From NCBI RefSeq assembly GCF_000377645.1, contig NZ_KB898490.1, positions 1 to 55,090 on the forward strand: a stretch of DNA of 55,090 nt, written 5' to 3'. Of this stretch, positions 20,241 through 31,596 are shown piece by piece. Each line of letters begins with the position of its first letter. The first letter of the stretch is position 1. The translations under genes and the position numbers were made by a program. The DNA is from Thiomonas sp. FB-6 (lineage in GTDB: Bacteria > Pseudomonadota > Gammaproteobacteria > Burkholderiales > Burkholderiaceae_C). The notes below the pieces were generated by a model. The model saw nothing but the letters and a program-made list of their open reading frames with translations. It was not told the origin of the DNA and ran no database searches.

Positions 20241-21122
20241 TCAGGCGTGACGCGGAGCCTGCGGGGCGTGGGTTGCCCCCTGCGGCGCCCGGGCTGCGGC
20301 CGCTCGCGCCGGCTCGGCGGGCCGGCGCTCGGACAGGCGCATCCAGCGCCGCAGCGCCGCCATCGAGGCCAGCACATTGATGGCCGAGGCCGGAATCCAC
20401 AGGATCAGTCCGCCCAGGTGCTGGTCGCTCATCGCGCTCAGGCCGGCCACCGCGCGCCCGCACAGCGAGTAGATGGGGTACCAGTCGGTGCTGTTGAGCG
20501 CCAGCACGGCGCCCAGCGCCATCTGCGGCAGCATGCCGATCACCGGCAGGAACACCCGCCAGCCCGGGCGGATGTGCGCGGGAGGGGCGGGCCTGGGGTC
20601 GAGCACCAGCCACCAGAACAGCAGCCCGTCGAACACCATGGTCCAGTTCATCAGCTGGTACAGATGGGTGTTGAGCATGACCCCGACGTGCACCGCCGGC
20701 ACCAGCCAGAACACCACCAGCCCGGAGAACAGCGCCACCGCGATCGCGGCGTTGAGCAGCAAGGCCGAGGCCCAGCGAACCGGCGCCAGGCGCAGCAGGG
20801 GCAGCAGCCAGCGCTGGCGCCAGCGCGCCGGCAGCCCGGAACGCCAGGTGGGGCCGGGCCAGGCGGCGATCACCAGCAGGGGGCCGAGGTCGTGCAGGGC
20901 CGTCTGTTGCAGCATGTGCACGAAGAACTCGTGCTCGGCCAGGTAGTCCCACTGAGTCTGCAAACCCTGCCAGATCAGCACCCAGCCGGTCCAGAACAGC
21001 GCCTGGCGCCACGCCGGGGTGCGCCGGCGCAGGCTTCCGCGCAGGTACAGCCCGGCGCCCAGCGCCAGGAAGGCGGCCATGGGCCACGAGGGATACCAGG
21101 GGACGAACCAGTTCAACGACAT
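20241..21122 (-). CDS. CtaG-type (caa3) cytochrome c oxidase assembly membrane protein
   Basis: A 293-residue polytopic membrane protein with about seven membrane segments. Family landmarks are NWFVPWYPSW at the N-terminus, LAEHEFFVHMLQQTALHDLGPLL (conserved His residues for metal handling), LYQLMNWTMVFDGLLFWWLVLD, and SDQHLGGLILWIP. These match the Caa3_CtaG/DUF1404-like family, not the soluble Cox11 type. ATG 21122 gives MSLNWFV; longer in-frame extensions lack similarity. The C-terminus (RRPAEPARAAAARAPQG) is a disordered Ala/Pro tail. Confidence 0.85.
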   Translation of the reverse strand: MSLNWFVPWYPSWPMAAFLALGAGLYLRGSLRRRTPAWRQALFWTGWVLIWQGLQTQWDYLAEHEFFVHMLQQTALHDLGPLLVIAAWPGPTWRSGLPARWRQRWLLPLLRLAPVRWASALLLNAAIAVALFSGLVVFWLVPAVHVGVMLNTHLYQLMNWTMVFDGLLFWWLVLDPRPAPPAHIRPGWRVFLPVIGMLPQMALGAVLALNSTDWYPIYSLCGRAVAGLSAMSDQHLGGLILWIPASAINVLASMAALRRWMRLSERRPAEPARAAAARAPQGATHAPQAPRHA

Positions 21123-21309
21123 GCGGCGTGCTTCGGCGGGCGCCGCGATGCGGCGCAGCAGCGAGCATAGCGCGATGCGCGTGCCGCGCGCCCCGGCGCC
21201 CGATTCCTGTGACGGGATTTGACTTGGAGCATTACGCTGTGTCCCGCGAGGCCGTGCAATCAGGGACATGCCGCGCCCCAGCCACAAGACATCTCCGGAG
21301 ACCCGTTCC

Positions 21310-21858
21310 ATGTCCTTGCCGAATCCGCCCGCCACCTGCGCGATCAACACCTGCGACTTCTGCGACCTGCATGGCGAGGCGATCGAGCGTGGGGACCTGC
21401 GGGTGCTGCCCCCGGTGTTCCGCCATTACGGCCGCCAGCCGGTGTTCTTCGGCGAGATCGTGACCCTGCGCTGCCTGGAGGACAACGCGCTGTTGCGCGC
21501 CACGCTGCAGCAGGCCGGCATGCAGCGCGTGCTGGTGGTCGACGGCGGCGCCTCCATGGCACGCGCCTTGTTCGGCGGCCAACTCGCGGATCTGGCGGTA
21601 CGCAACGGCTGGGCCGGCGTGGTGATCGACGGCTGCGTGCGCGACGTGCAGGAACTGCAGGCCTGCGCCATCGGCGTGCGCGCGTTGGGCTGCATGCCGG
21701 TGCCGCCGCGCAAGCTGGGCGGCGGCGAGCGCGACCAGCCGGTGCGTATCCAGGGAGTTCCGGTGCGGCCGGGAGAGTGGTTGTACGCCGACGCCGACGG
21801 CATCGTGGTCAGCGCGCAGGCGCTGCACCGTCCGCCGGCGGGTGAGGGCCCGGACTGA
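21310..21858 (+). CDS. RraA-family protein (RNase E regulator or HMG/CHA aldolase-like)
   Basis: This 182-residue protein has the RraA fold signature: DGGASMARALFGGQLADLAVRNGW (substrate-pocket glycine-rich loop), GVVIDGCVRDVQEL (Arg-Asp pair used for metal-dependent aldolase/decarboxylase activity in the family), ALGCMPVPPRK, and a YADADGIVV end. E. coli RraA inhibits RNase E, while relatives cleave 4-hydroxy-4-methyl-2-oxoglutarate or decarboxylate oxaloacetate. The intact R-D pair is compatible with catalysis, so the physiological role cannot be decided here. ATG 21310 starts MSLPNPPATC. It is convergent with lexA, 18 bases apart. Confidence 0.85.
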   Translation: MSLPNPPATCAINTCDFCDLHGEAIERGDLRVLPPVFRHYGRQPVFFGEIVTLRCLEDNALLRATLQQAGMQRVLVVDGGASMARALFGGQLADLAVRNGWAGVVIDGCVRDVQELQACAIGVRALGCMPVPPRKLGGGERDQPVRIQGVPVRPGEWLYADADGIVVSAQALHRPPAGEGPD

Positions 21859-21876
21859 GCGCCCTCGCGCAGCGGC

Positions 21877-22545
21877 TCAGACGCCGTTGCGCAGCAGGCC
21901 GACGGCCAGGCCCTCGATGTCGAAGGGCTGCCCCGGCTCGACCACGATGGGCGAGAAATCCGGGTTCTCGGGCAACAGTTCGATGCGGGCGGCGCTGCGC
22001 CGCAGGCGCTTGACCGTGACTTCGTCGCCCAGCCGGGCGACCACGATCTGGCCGTTGCGCACGTCCTGGGTCTGGCGCACCGCGAGCAGGTCGCCGTCGA
22101 GGATGCCCGCGCCCTGCATGCTGGCGCCGCGCACCTTCAGCAGGTAGTCGGGCCGTGCGCTGAACAGCCCGGGGTCGACCCCCAGGGTGGTTTCCACGTG
22201 TTCCTGCGCCAGGATCGGGCTGCCGGCGGCCACGCGGCCGATCAGCGGCAGCATCAGCTGCTCCATGCCCGGCAACGCGCGCACCAGCCCGCCGCCACCA
22301 CCGGGGCGCAGGGCGCCGGCGGCCTGGGGGGTGAGGCGGATGCCCCGCGAGGTGCCCGAGGCCAGTTCCAGCATGCCCTTGCGGGCCAGCGCGTGCAAAT
22401 GGTCCTCCGCGGCATTGGCCGAGCGGAAACCCAGCTCGGCGGCAATCTCCGCGCGCGTGGGCGGGTACCCGCTGCGTTCGATGCTGCGGGCGATGAGCCT
22501 GAGGATCTCCTCCTGGCGGGCGGTAAGCTTCGCGACGTTGGGCAT
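21877..22545 (-). CDS. lexA: SOS repressor LexA
   Basis: This 222-residue repressor-protease has an N-terminal winged helix ([36 protein letters not shown]). Its cleavage site is A107-G108 ([11 protein letters not shown]), with catalytic Ser142 ([16 protein letters not shown]) and Lys179 (DEVTVKRL). The residue before Ser is Ala where most LexA proteins have Asp (RGDSM), a mild oddity. ATG 22545 begins MPNVAKLT; the frame runs 69 bases further up across its own SOS box, so that extension is rejected. A LexA box at 22582-22597 shows autoregulation. It is divergent from the asparaginase gene. Confidence 0.95.
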   Translation of the reverse strand: MPNVAKLTARQEEILRLIARSIERSGYPPTRAEIAAELGFRSANAAEDHLHALARKGMLELASGTSRGIRLTPQAAGALRPGGGGGLVRALPGMEQLMLPLIGRVAAGSPILAQEHVETTLGVDPGLFSARPDYLLKVRGASMQGAGILDGDLLAVRQTQDVRNGQIVVARLGDEVTVKRLRRSAARIELLPENPDFSPIVVEPGQPFDIEGLAVGLLRNGV

Positions 22546-22581
22546 GCAGGCTGCTCCTCGGGCGGCACTGTATAAAAGTGC

Positions 22582-22597
22582 CTGTATTTTTATCCAG
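22582..22597. promoter_or_regulatory. LexA (SOS) box between lexA and asparaginase gene
   Basis: CTGTATTTTTATCCAG fits CTGT-N8-ACAG at all but one position, with an AT-only centre. It lies 37 bases upstream of the lexA start and 11 bases upstream of the divergent asparaginase start, so it can act on both. A second, weaker half-match CTGTATAAAA begins at 22568. Confidence 0.8.
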
Positions 22598-22608
22598 ATC
22601 AACAAGCA

Positions 22609-27327
<4,719 letters not shown>

Positions 27328-27343
27328 AATCAGGTCCTTCGGG

Positions 27344-27424
27344 GACTATCGTCAGCTATCGAAAGTCTGTCATAACGTGTTGAGTTAGAAAGAAATACGT
27401 CACGGCAGCTATCGGTGACTATCG
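27344..27424 (+). repeat. Short direct repeats beside attL, candidate recombinase arm sites
   Basis: GACTATCG occurs at 27344-27351 and 27417-27424. CAGCTATCG occurs at 27353-27361 and 27406-27414. The two motifs appear in opposite order in the two clusters. Position next to the att core suggests binding sites for integrase or excisionase; this is inferred. Confidence 0.45.
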
Positions 27425-27518
27425 CCGGCTAGCAGAACAGGTTGGCGGTAGAACTGACGGTATGAACCGGGGGCCGGATGAAGACCCTCCCGTTAACTAC
27501 CCAGACTAAACCGGTCTT

Positions 27519-27601
27519 TGACGGTAAAAGTCTCCTCGGGAAAGCTTGTTTTATGCGGCTTTCCGAGCATCAGCAGGTCTCCTGGCCCCTGACGGTAAAA
27601 G
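27519..27601 (+). repeat. TGACGGTAAAAG repeats, left side of island
   Basis: Identical 12-base copies lie at 27519-27530 and 27590-27601. A third exact copy lies at 30578-30589 near the right repeat, with a near copy at 30591-30600. Placement at both ends of the element fits integrase arm-type sites. Confidence 0.55.
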
Positions 27602-27845
27602 CCGTCACGCTGTCGCGCCAGGCGCTCGACATCTTCGTGGCGCTGCATACCTGCGCAGCCGGCTCGAAATTCGTGCTGCCGTCGCGCTACGACTCCGACC
27701 GCTGCATGTCCCATGCGACCTTGAACCGGGGCACGCAGTGCAGGAGTGGGCCAACATGGTCGATGCTTGGATCGACGGGCAGACCTACGTGCCCAGGCTG
27801 ATGCCGGAGCCTGTGGTCGTGCCGGTGTTGAGCGCGACAGTCTGA
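27602..27845 (+). pseudogene. Tyrosine-recombinase (integrase) C-terminal remnant
   Basis: Two pieces in different frames look like the catalytic end of a P4-type integrase. In the first frame (about 27605-27735) is VTLSRQALDIFVALHTC...FVLPSRYDSDRCMSHATLNR, which matches the phage-integrase block PLSRQAL...FPSR...MSENTLN. After a frame change near 27735 comes VQEWANMVDAWIDGQTYVPRL, like the tail that follows the catalytic tyrosine, ending at TGA 27843-27845. The Arg-His-x-x-Arg and Tyr regions between are missing. The fragment starts right at a TGACGGTAAAAG repeat. It is clearly non-functional, so the island cannot excise with its own enzyme. Confidence 0.75.
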
Positions 27846-27850
27846 AATGG

Positions 27851-27882
27851 CGGCCATGGTTGTCACTTGACAACCATGGCCG
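27851..27882. promoter_or_regulatory. Perfect 15+2+15 palindrome overlapping a -35 box
   Basis: CGGCCATGGTTGTCA (27851-27865) and TGACAACCATGGCCG (27868-27882) are exact inverted copies separated by CT. The right arm contains TTGACA (27867-27872), an exact -35 box. GATACT at 27891-27896, 18 bases on, could be the -10. The HicA-like gene starts at 27908. This is the arrangement expected of an autorepressor operator; a terminator for the old integrase is the alternative. Confidence 0.65.
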
Positions 27883-27907
27883 GTCACCCCGATACTGGAG
27901 ATCACTG

Positions 27908-28183
27908 ATGGCCCGTCCCTCTCATCCGAAGAAGGAGGTCGAGGAAGCTCTCAGGCACGCCGAAGGGCAGGGCTGGCGCGTCGAAGTCGGCGGCAGCCAT
28001 GCCTGGGGGCGAATTTATTGCCCGTACAACGATGAGGAGTGTCGCTGCGGCGAGTTCTGCATCACCAGCGTATGGAGCACGCCGAAGAACCCTGGAAACC
28101 ACGCACGCGCTCTACGGCGTGTCGTGGACAACTGCACCACGCATCGCAAGCAGCGCGAGGCTGAAGGCGGTGCCGAGGAGTAG
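27908..28183 (+). CDS. HicA-like small protein with GSH motif, first gene of a two-gene module
   Basis: This 91-residue protein begins MARPSHPKKEVEEALRHAE, a helix, then WRVEVGGSHAWGRIYCP. HicA mRNA-interferase toxins have a similar fold order with a catalytic His in a GSHHxF motif, so G29-S30-H31 is suggestive. Unlike HicA it has four cysteines (C38, C45, C47, C51), which could bind zinc, and a conserved-looking TSVWSTPKNPGNHARALRRVVDNC end. The stop is 4 bases before the next start, so the genes are tightly coupled. The ATG follows GGAG by 7 bases. Toxin function is a hypothesis; annotation as hypothetical is the safe call. Confidence 0.8.
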   Translation: MARPSHPKKEVEEALRHAEGQGWRVEVGGSHAWGRIYCPYNDEECRCGEFCITSVWSTPKNPGNHARALRRVVDNCTTHRKQREAEGGAEE

Positions 28184-28187
28184 CACG

Positions 28188-28712
28188 ATGGAATACACCT
28201 TTACCCTGAAATACCAGCTCACCGAAGACGACAGCGACCCGGATGGCCTGGTCGAGCGTCTGGGTGAGGCCGGCTGCGACGATGCCCTGGTCGGCATCGG
28301 CCAGCCGGGGCGGCTGGCGTTGGAGTTCACCCGAGAGGCGGACAGCGCGGACACGGCCGTGCGCAGCGCGTTGGCCGACGTACGCAGCGCCGTACCGTCG
28401 GCCAGGTTGATCGAGGTGGCGCCGGATCTCGTCGGGTTGACCGATGTGGCCGAGATCGTCGGGGTGTCGCGGCAGAACATGCGCAAGCTGATGCTGGCCC
28501 ATCCGGGCAGCTTCCCGGCGCCGGTGCATGAAGGCAGTGCGTCGATCTGGCACCTGGCGGACGTGCTGGCCTGGTTGCAGGCCAAGGGCAGCTATTCGCT
28601 GACCAGGGACGTTCAGGAGGTGGCGCGGGTGGCCTTGCAGGTCAATGTGGCGAAAGAAGGCCGCCGGTTGCCGCACTCGGCGTCCAAGGAGCTGGAAGCC
28701 TTGGTGGGATAA
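28188..28712 (+). CDS. DNA-binding HTH protein, partner of HicA-like protein
   Basis: A 174-residue protein. Residues 1-85 look like an alpha/beta domain (FTLKYQLTEDDSDPDGLVERLGEAGCDDALVGIGQPGRLALEF). Residues about 90-130 form a helix-turn-helix of the MerR/AlpA-like kind (VGLTDVAEIVGVSRQNMRKLMLAHPGSFPAPV), followed by SIWHLADVLAWLQ. It may repress its own operon through the 15+2+15 palindrome upstream and may neutralise the HicA-like protein, as HicB does HicA. Proteins like this are familiar from integrative elements but without assigned function. The start ATG 28188 follows GAGGAG. Confidence 0.82.
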   Translation: MEYTFTLKYQLTEDDSDPDGLVERLGEAGCDDALVGIGQPGRLALEFTREADSADTAVRSALADVRSAVPSARLIEVAPDLVGLTDVAEIVGVSRQNMRKLMLAHPGSFPAPVHEGSASIWHLADVLAWLQAKGSYSLTRDVQEVARVALQVNVAKEGRRLPHSASKELEALVG

Positions 28713-28742
28713 GTGTTGTGGCTCGGCTTCATTCCTCACTCG

Positions 28743-28767
28743 AACCCGCCCGGACAGGGCGGGTTTT
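28743..28767 (+). terminator. Rho-independent terminator of the two-gene module
   Basis: AACCCGCCC (28743-28751) pairs with GGGCGGGTT (28757-28765) around a 5-base loop and runs into TTTT. It lies 31 bases after the HTH gene stop, closing the two-gene unit. Confidence 0.85.
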
Positions 28768-28991
28768 CCGTAGGTGGACATCGGGCTTCGAGACGCCGCC
28801 GCGAGGAGCTTGCTTGCGCTGCTCGATCCCCGCTTGCACTTCGGGCCATGTCGAACTCCGTGGTTGTCCGGCGATATGAGTTGCCACCGCATGACGACAT
28901 GGTGGCTTTCAATTGCTATCGCGGGAACTGACTGGAGCGTAGAGATGCGTATTCCGGAGCATCGTGACCGGCCATTCCTGCCGAACGTGAC

Positions 28992-29186
28992 CGCGGATTC
29001 ATCGCGCTACGGGACAGCGCGCAGGACACAGCCAATCAGGTCGGCCAGGAGTTCACACGCCGCAACCTCAACATCCAGCCGACGCTGAGCGAACGCCCGG
29101 GCTTGCCGGTCAGCATCATCGTCAACCGCGACCTGATGCTGCGGCCGTACCAGCCGATGTTCTTCAACCGGGGGACTTCGCAATGA
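28992..29186 (+). pseudogene. trbI: Conjugal transfer protein TrbI, C-terminal fragment
   Basis: The frame reads RGFIALRDSAQDTANQVG, then FTRRNLNIQPTLSERPG, then LPVSIIVNRDLMLRPYQ, ending MFFNRGTSQ. This is the periplasmic C-terminal end of TrbI/VirB10-type proteins of P-type conjugation systems. The same frame has a stop at 28965-28967, so only about 64 residues remain of a protein normally over 400 long. The stop overlaps the next start (ATGA), as in intact trb operons. It is evidence that the island once carried a mating apparatus. The gap from 28768 to 28991 shows no gene I can identify. Confidence 0.8.
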
Positions 29187-29443
29187 GCACGACACGCAAG
29201 CTGCGGCTGGGGCCACTGCCGAAGACCGAAAGCACAAAGCTGACGTTCGCGTGCCCGGCCACGCTCAAGGCCGACCTCGACCGCTACGCGGCTATGCACG
29301 CGCAGAGCTACGGCGAAGCGGTCGATGCGACGACGCTGATCCCGCACATGCTGGAGGCGTTCATTGCGGGGGATCGGGGGTTCAGACGGGGCAGGGGAGA
29401 CGACACCCGACCGGCCCCCCACGCGGCCATGCCGAAGGGGTGA
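29183..29443 (+). CDS. DUF2274 protein (trbI neighbour of ICEs)
   Basis: This 86-residue protein starts MSTTRKLRLGPLPKTESTKLTFACPATLKADLDRYAAMHAQSYGEAVDATTLIPHMLEAFIAGDRGF. That is the DUF2274 signature, a ribbon-helix-helix-like small protein nearly always encoded just after trbI in ICEs of Proteobacteria. The ORF is intact and overlaps the trbI stop. The last 20 residues (RRGRGDDTRPAPHAAMPKG) are low complexity. Its function is unknown and, with trbI lost, it is probably a stranded relic. Confidence 0.85.
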   Translation: MSTTRKLRLGPLPKTESTKLTFACPATLKADLDRYAAMHAQSYGEAVDATTLIPHMLEAFIAGDRGFRRGRGDDTRPAPHAAMPKG

Positions 29444-29464
29444 GCGTTTGGATATGTTGCGATT

Positions 29465-29547
29465 GTCGTATCCAAACTACGACTGTAGGCACTATATCAA
29501 ATGGACTTCCGCTTGGGAAAGTTGTAGAAATCGTAGTATGGCTACGA
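29465..29547 (+). promoter_or_regulatory. Paired inverted repeats around the abiEi start, likely AbiEi operators
   Basis: GTCGTA-N7-TACGAC lies at 29465-29483 and TCGTAG-N5-CTACGA at 29531-29547, the latter spanning the abiEi ATG (29538). AbiEi antitoxins are known to repress their operon by binding two inverted repeats in the promoter. Here a TATATC box (29493-29498) sits between the two sites. Confidence 0.6.
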
Positions 29548-30275
29548 CTACTTCAAGCAAGTTAAATGCCCTCTACACCCGGCTGGCCCCGGGAACGCCG
29601 CTGACCTCGGAGGACTTGGCGGCGCTGGGCATCTCTGCCGACTTGGCGGTGCATTATGTCCGGGCAGGCTGGCTCACGCGCCTGGCCCGCGGGGTGTACG
29701 TCCGCCCGAACGACACCTTGGCGCTTCACCCCAGCTTGCTGCTGTTGCAGCGCCGGTTCGAGGGGCTGCACGTCGGCGGCAAGTCGGCGCTGGACTGGTA
29801 CGGCGTGCGCCAGTACGTGTCGCAGCAACCCGTGCTGCACCTGTATGGCTGGACGGCGGCCCGCCTGCCGGAATGGTTCACCGAACGCTTTCCGGGCGAG
29901 TACCACCGCAAGCGCCTGTTCGACGAGCAGCCGACCGCCTTGCTGCACGTCGGACCATTCGAGAAGCGCAGCGGGGCGCCGCAGGTCTCGGCGCCGGAGC
30001 GCGCCTTGCTGGAACTGTTGAGCGAAGTCGGGGTGCGCCAGCCCTTGCAGGAAGCCCGCGAACTCGTCGAAAGCGCATACAGCCTGCGCGCCGATGTGCT
30101 GCGCGAGCTGTTGCAGCACTGCACGAACATCAAGACCGTTCGGCTATGCCTGCAACTCGGACGCGAGGTGTCGTTGCCTTGGGCGGCGAAGCTCGATCCG
30201 GCCACGCTGCCGACGGGCAGCGATCGGCCTTGGGTGTCCCGATCGGCCGATGGCTTGCTGGTGCTCAAGCCATGA
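29538..30275 (+). CDS. abiEi: AbiEi-family antitoxin/transcriptional regulator (type IV TA)
   Basis: A 245-residue protein. The N-terminal winged-helix domain (TPLTSEDLAALGISADLAVHYVRAGWLTRLARGVYVRPND) is the AbiEi antitoxin domain, followed by the C-terminal AbiEi_3-like region (LLQRRFEGLHVGGKSALDWYGVRQYV, SAPERALLELLSEVG, LREL...TVRLCLQLGREVSLPWAAKLD). AbiEi represses the operon and counters the AbiEii nucleotidyltransferase toxin, giving phage defence by abortive infection. ATG 29538 lies inside an inverted repeat. The stop overlaps the abiEii start (ATGA). The protein looks complete although its toxin partner does not. Confidence 0.9.
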   Translation: MATTTSSKLNALYTRLAPGTPLTSEDLAALGISADLAVHYVRAGWLTRLARGVYVRPNDTLALHPSLLLLQRRFEGLHVGGKSALDWYGVRQYVSQQPVLHLYGWTAARLPEWFTERFPGEYHRKRLFDEQPTALLHVGPFEKRSGAPQVSAPERALLELLSEVGVRQPLQEARELVESAYSLRADVLRELLQHCTNIKTVRLCLQLGREVSLPWAAKLDPATLPTGSDRPWVSRSADGLLVLKP

Positions 30276-30580
30276 ACCAGACCTACCTCGATACCGCGCG
30301 CCTGCTGACGCAGGTAGCGCCGCTGGTGTTCGCGGACGACACGTTCGCGTTGAAGGGTGGCACTGCGATCAATCTGTTCGTGCGCGACATGCCGCGCTTG
30401 TCGGTCGATCTCGATTTGGTCTTTCCCGATCACACGTTGCCGCGTGTTGAGGCGCTGACGCGCATCAACGAGGCTGTCAGGCAAGCCGCGGAACGGTTGA
30501 CGAAGCAGGGGTTCCAGACGCTGGTTGATGATGAGCCGCTGCCGCGCAAACCCGCGCCAGCAAAGGACGTGTTTTTCTGA
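30272..30580 (+). pseudogene. abiEii: AbiEii nucleotidyltransferase toxin, truncated after about 90 residues
   Basis: The frame gives 102 residues: MNQTYLDTARLLTQVAPLVFADDTFALKGGTAINLF, then RLSVDLDLVFPD. It retains nucleotidyltransferase motif G29-G30-T31 and the metal-binding D46xD48. Full AbiEii toxins are about 270-300 residues with further catalytic residues (a Lys and Asp in later motifs) that are missing here. Similarity ends near TKQGFQ; the tail LPRKPAPAKDVFF is unrelated, and the stop falls in the first TGACGGTAAAAG repeat of the right end. A deletion joined the toxin 5' part to the island end, so the toxin is most likely inactive. Confidence 0.85.
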
Positions 30581-30600
30581 CGGTAAAAGCGACGGTAAAG
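30578..30600 (+). repeat. TGACGGTAAAAG repeats, right side of island
   Basis: An exact copy lies at 30578-30589 and a near copy, GACGGTAAAG, at 30591-30600. They match the two left-end copies in orientation. Confidence 0.55.
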
Positions 30601-30653
30601 GCTCATGTCGATCACAGCCTGTTAATCACGCGGACTTGCGTGACTCGTTGATG

Positions 30654-30668
30654 ATCGAGTGGGAGTGA
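30654..30668 (+). repeat. Right attachment repeat (attR core)
   Basis: ATCGAGTGGGAGTGA is identical to the guaA 3' end at 27313-27327. A small inverted repeat TCACGC-N6-GCGTGA lies just upstream at about 30626-30643. Confidence 0.9.
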
Positions 30669-30677
30669 TCCCGGCGG

Positions 30678-31574
30678 TCAAGCCGCGGCCAACTGCAGAT
30701 TCGCCAGGTCCTCCAGCAGGCTCGGGCCTTCGGGTTCCCAGCCCAGCCAGCGGCGCGTGAGTTCGCTGGAGGCGGGTACGTCGTGCGCGGCGAAGCCGGC
30801 CATCCAGCCGAACACGTGGCGCGCCTGTTCGGTGTCGATGGAGCGCACCGGCAGGCCCAGGCGCCCGGCGATGGCCTGGGCGATGTCGCGCAGCGCCACG
30901 CCGCCTTCGGCGACCGCGTGGTACTTGGCATCCGGTTCGGCGCGTTCGAGAGCCAGGCGGTACAGGCGGGCGACGTCCAGGCGCGGCGCGGCCGGCCAGC
31001 GCTGGCCTCCGTCGCCGATGTAGGCGCAATAGCCCAGTTCGCGGAAGCGGGCGATCATCAGCGTGATCAGGCCCTGGCTGCGGGTGTCGTGCACCTGAGG
31101 CAGGCGCACCACCGAGACGTTGACCCCGGCCGCCGCGGCCAGCGCGGCCGCCTGTTCCGAGGCCGCGCGGGGGTGCACCTCGGTGCCGACGATGGGGTAG
31201 TGTTCACGCGCGGGCTCGCCGGGCACGGTGTTGGCCAGCGGAACGCCGGAGGTGACGAGCAGGGGACGATCGGATCCGGCCAGGCCTTCGGCCAGGGCCT
31301 GGATCACCTGCCGGTCCTCCTCGCAGTTGGCGACGAAGCGCGTGAAATCGTGCTTGAAGCCCAGGTGGATCACGCCGTCGCAACTGGCGGCGGCGTCGCG
31401 CAGCAGCGCGCCGTCCTCCAGGCGGCCGTGCAGCACCTCGCCGCCGGCGGCCTCGAGGGCAGGGGCCTTGTCGGGCGCGCGGCACAGGCCGAGGACCGCG
31501 TGGCCCGCGGCGACGAGTTGCTCGACCACGGCCGAGCCGATGTTTCCGGTGGCACCGGTGACGAATACACGCAT
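30678..31574 (-). CDS. NAD-dependent epimerase/dehydratase-type atypical SDR (copy 1)
   Basis: This 298-residue protein has the Rossmann motif MRVFVTGATGNIGSAVV, then VIHLGFKHDF and the segment VVRLPQVHDTRSQG. It ends SSELTRRWLGWEPEGPSLLEDL. It belongs to the extended/atypical SDR group (NmrA/GalE-like) often under control of a divergent MmyB-type regulator. The classical YxxxK motif is not clear, so catalysis is uncertain. ATG 31574 is used. It is a tandem paralog of the gene 22 bases upstream (same length, same domain order), so a duplication is likely. Its 3' end lies 10 bases from the island's right repeat, so it was originally next to guaA. Confidence 0.82.
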   Translation of the reverse strand: MRVFVTGATGNIGSAVVEQLVAAGHAVLGLCRAPDKAPALEAAGGEVLHGRLEDGALLRDAAASCDGVIHLGFKHDFTRFVANCEEDRQVIQALAEGLAGSDRPLLVTSGVPLANTVPGEPAREHYPIVGTEVHPRAASEQAAALAAAAGVNVSVVRLPQVHDTRSQGLITLMIARFRELGYCAYIGDGGQRWPAAPRLDVARLYRLALERAEPDAKYHAVAEGGVALRDIAQAIAGRLGLPVRSIDTEQARHVFGWMAGFAAHDVPASSELTRRWLGWEPEGPSLLEDLANLQLAAA

Positions 31575-31596
31575 GCTGGTTCTCCCTGGCAAAGGT

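Larger units (their letters stand above)
27328..30668. mobile_element. Decayed integrative element (ICE/genomic-island remnant) in the guaA 3' end
   Basis: A 3.34 kb segment lies between two copies of a 15-base direct repeat: 27313-27327 (end of guaA) and 30654-30668. It holds an integrase remnant, a HicA-like/HTH pair, a trbI tail with its DUF2274 neighbour (conjugation genes), and an AbiE pair with truncated toxin. The 3' end of guaA is a known target of tyrosine-recombinase islands. The layout indicates an integrative conjugative element reduced by large deletions. The coordinates include the right repeat. Confidence 0.88.

Noticed and set aside
28768-28991. Possible gene between the HTH-gene terminator and trbI fragment
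   Set aside because: Several short frames are open but none has a ribosome site, motif or recognisable similarity; probably deletion junk of the island.
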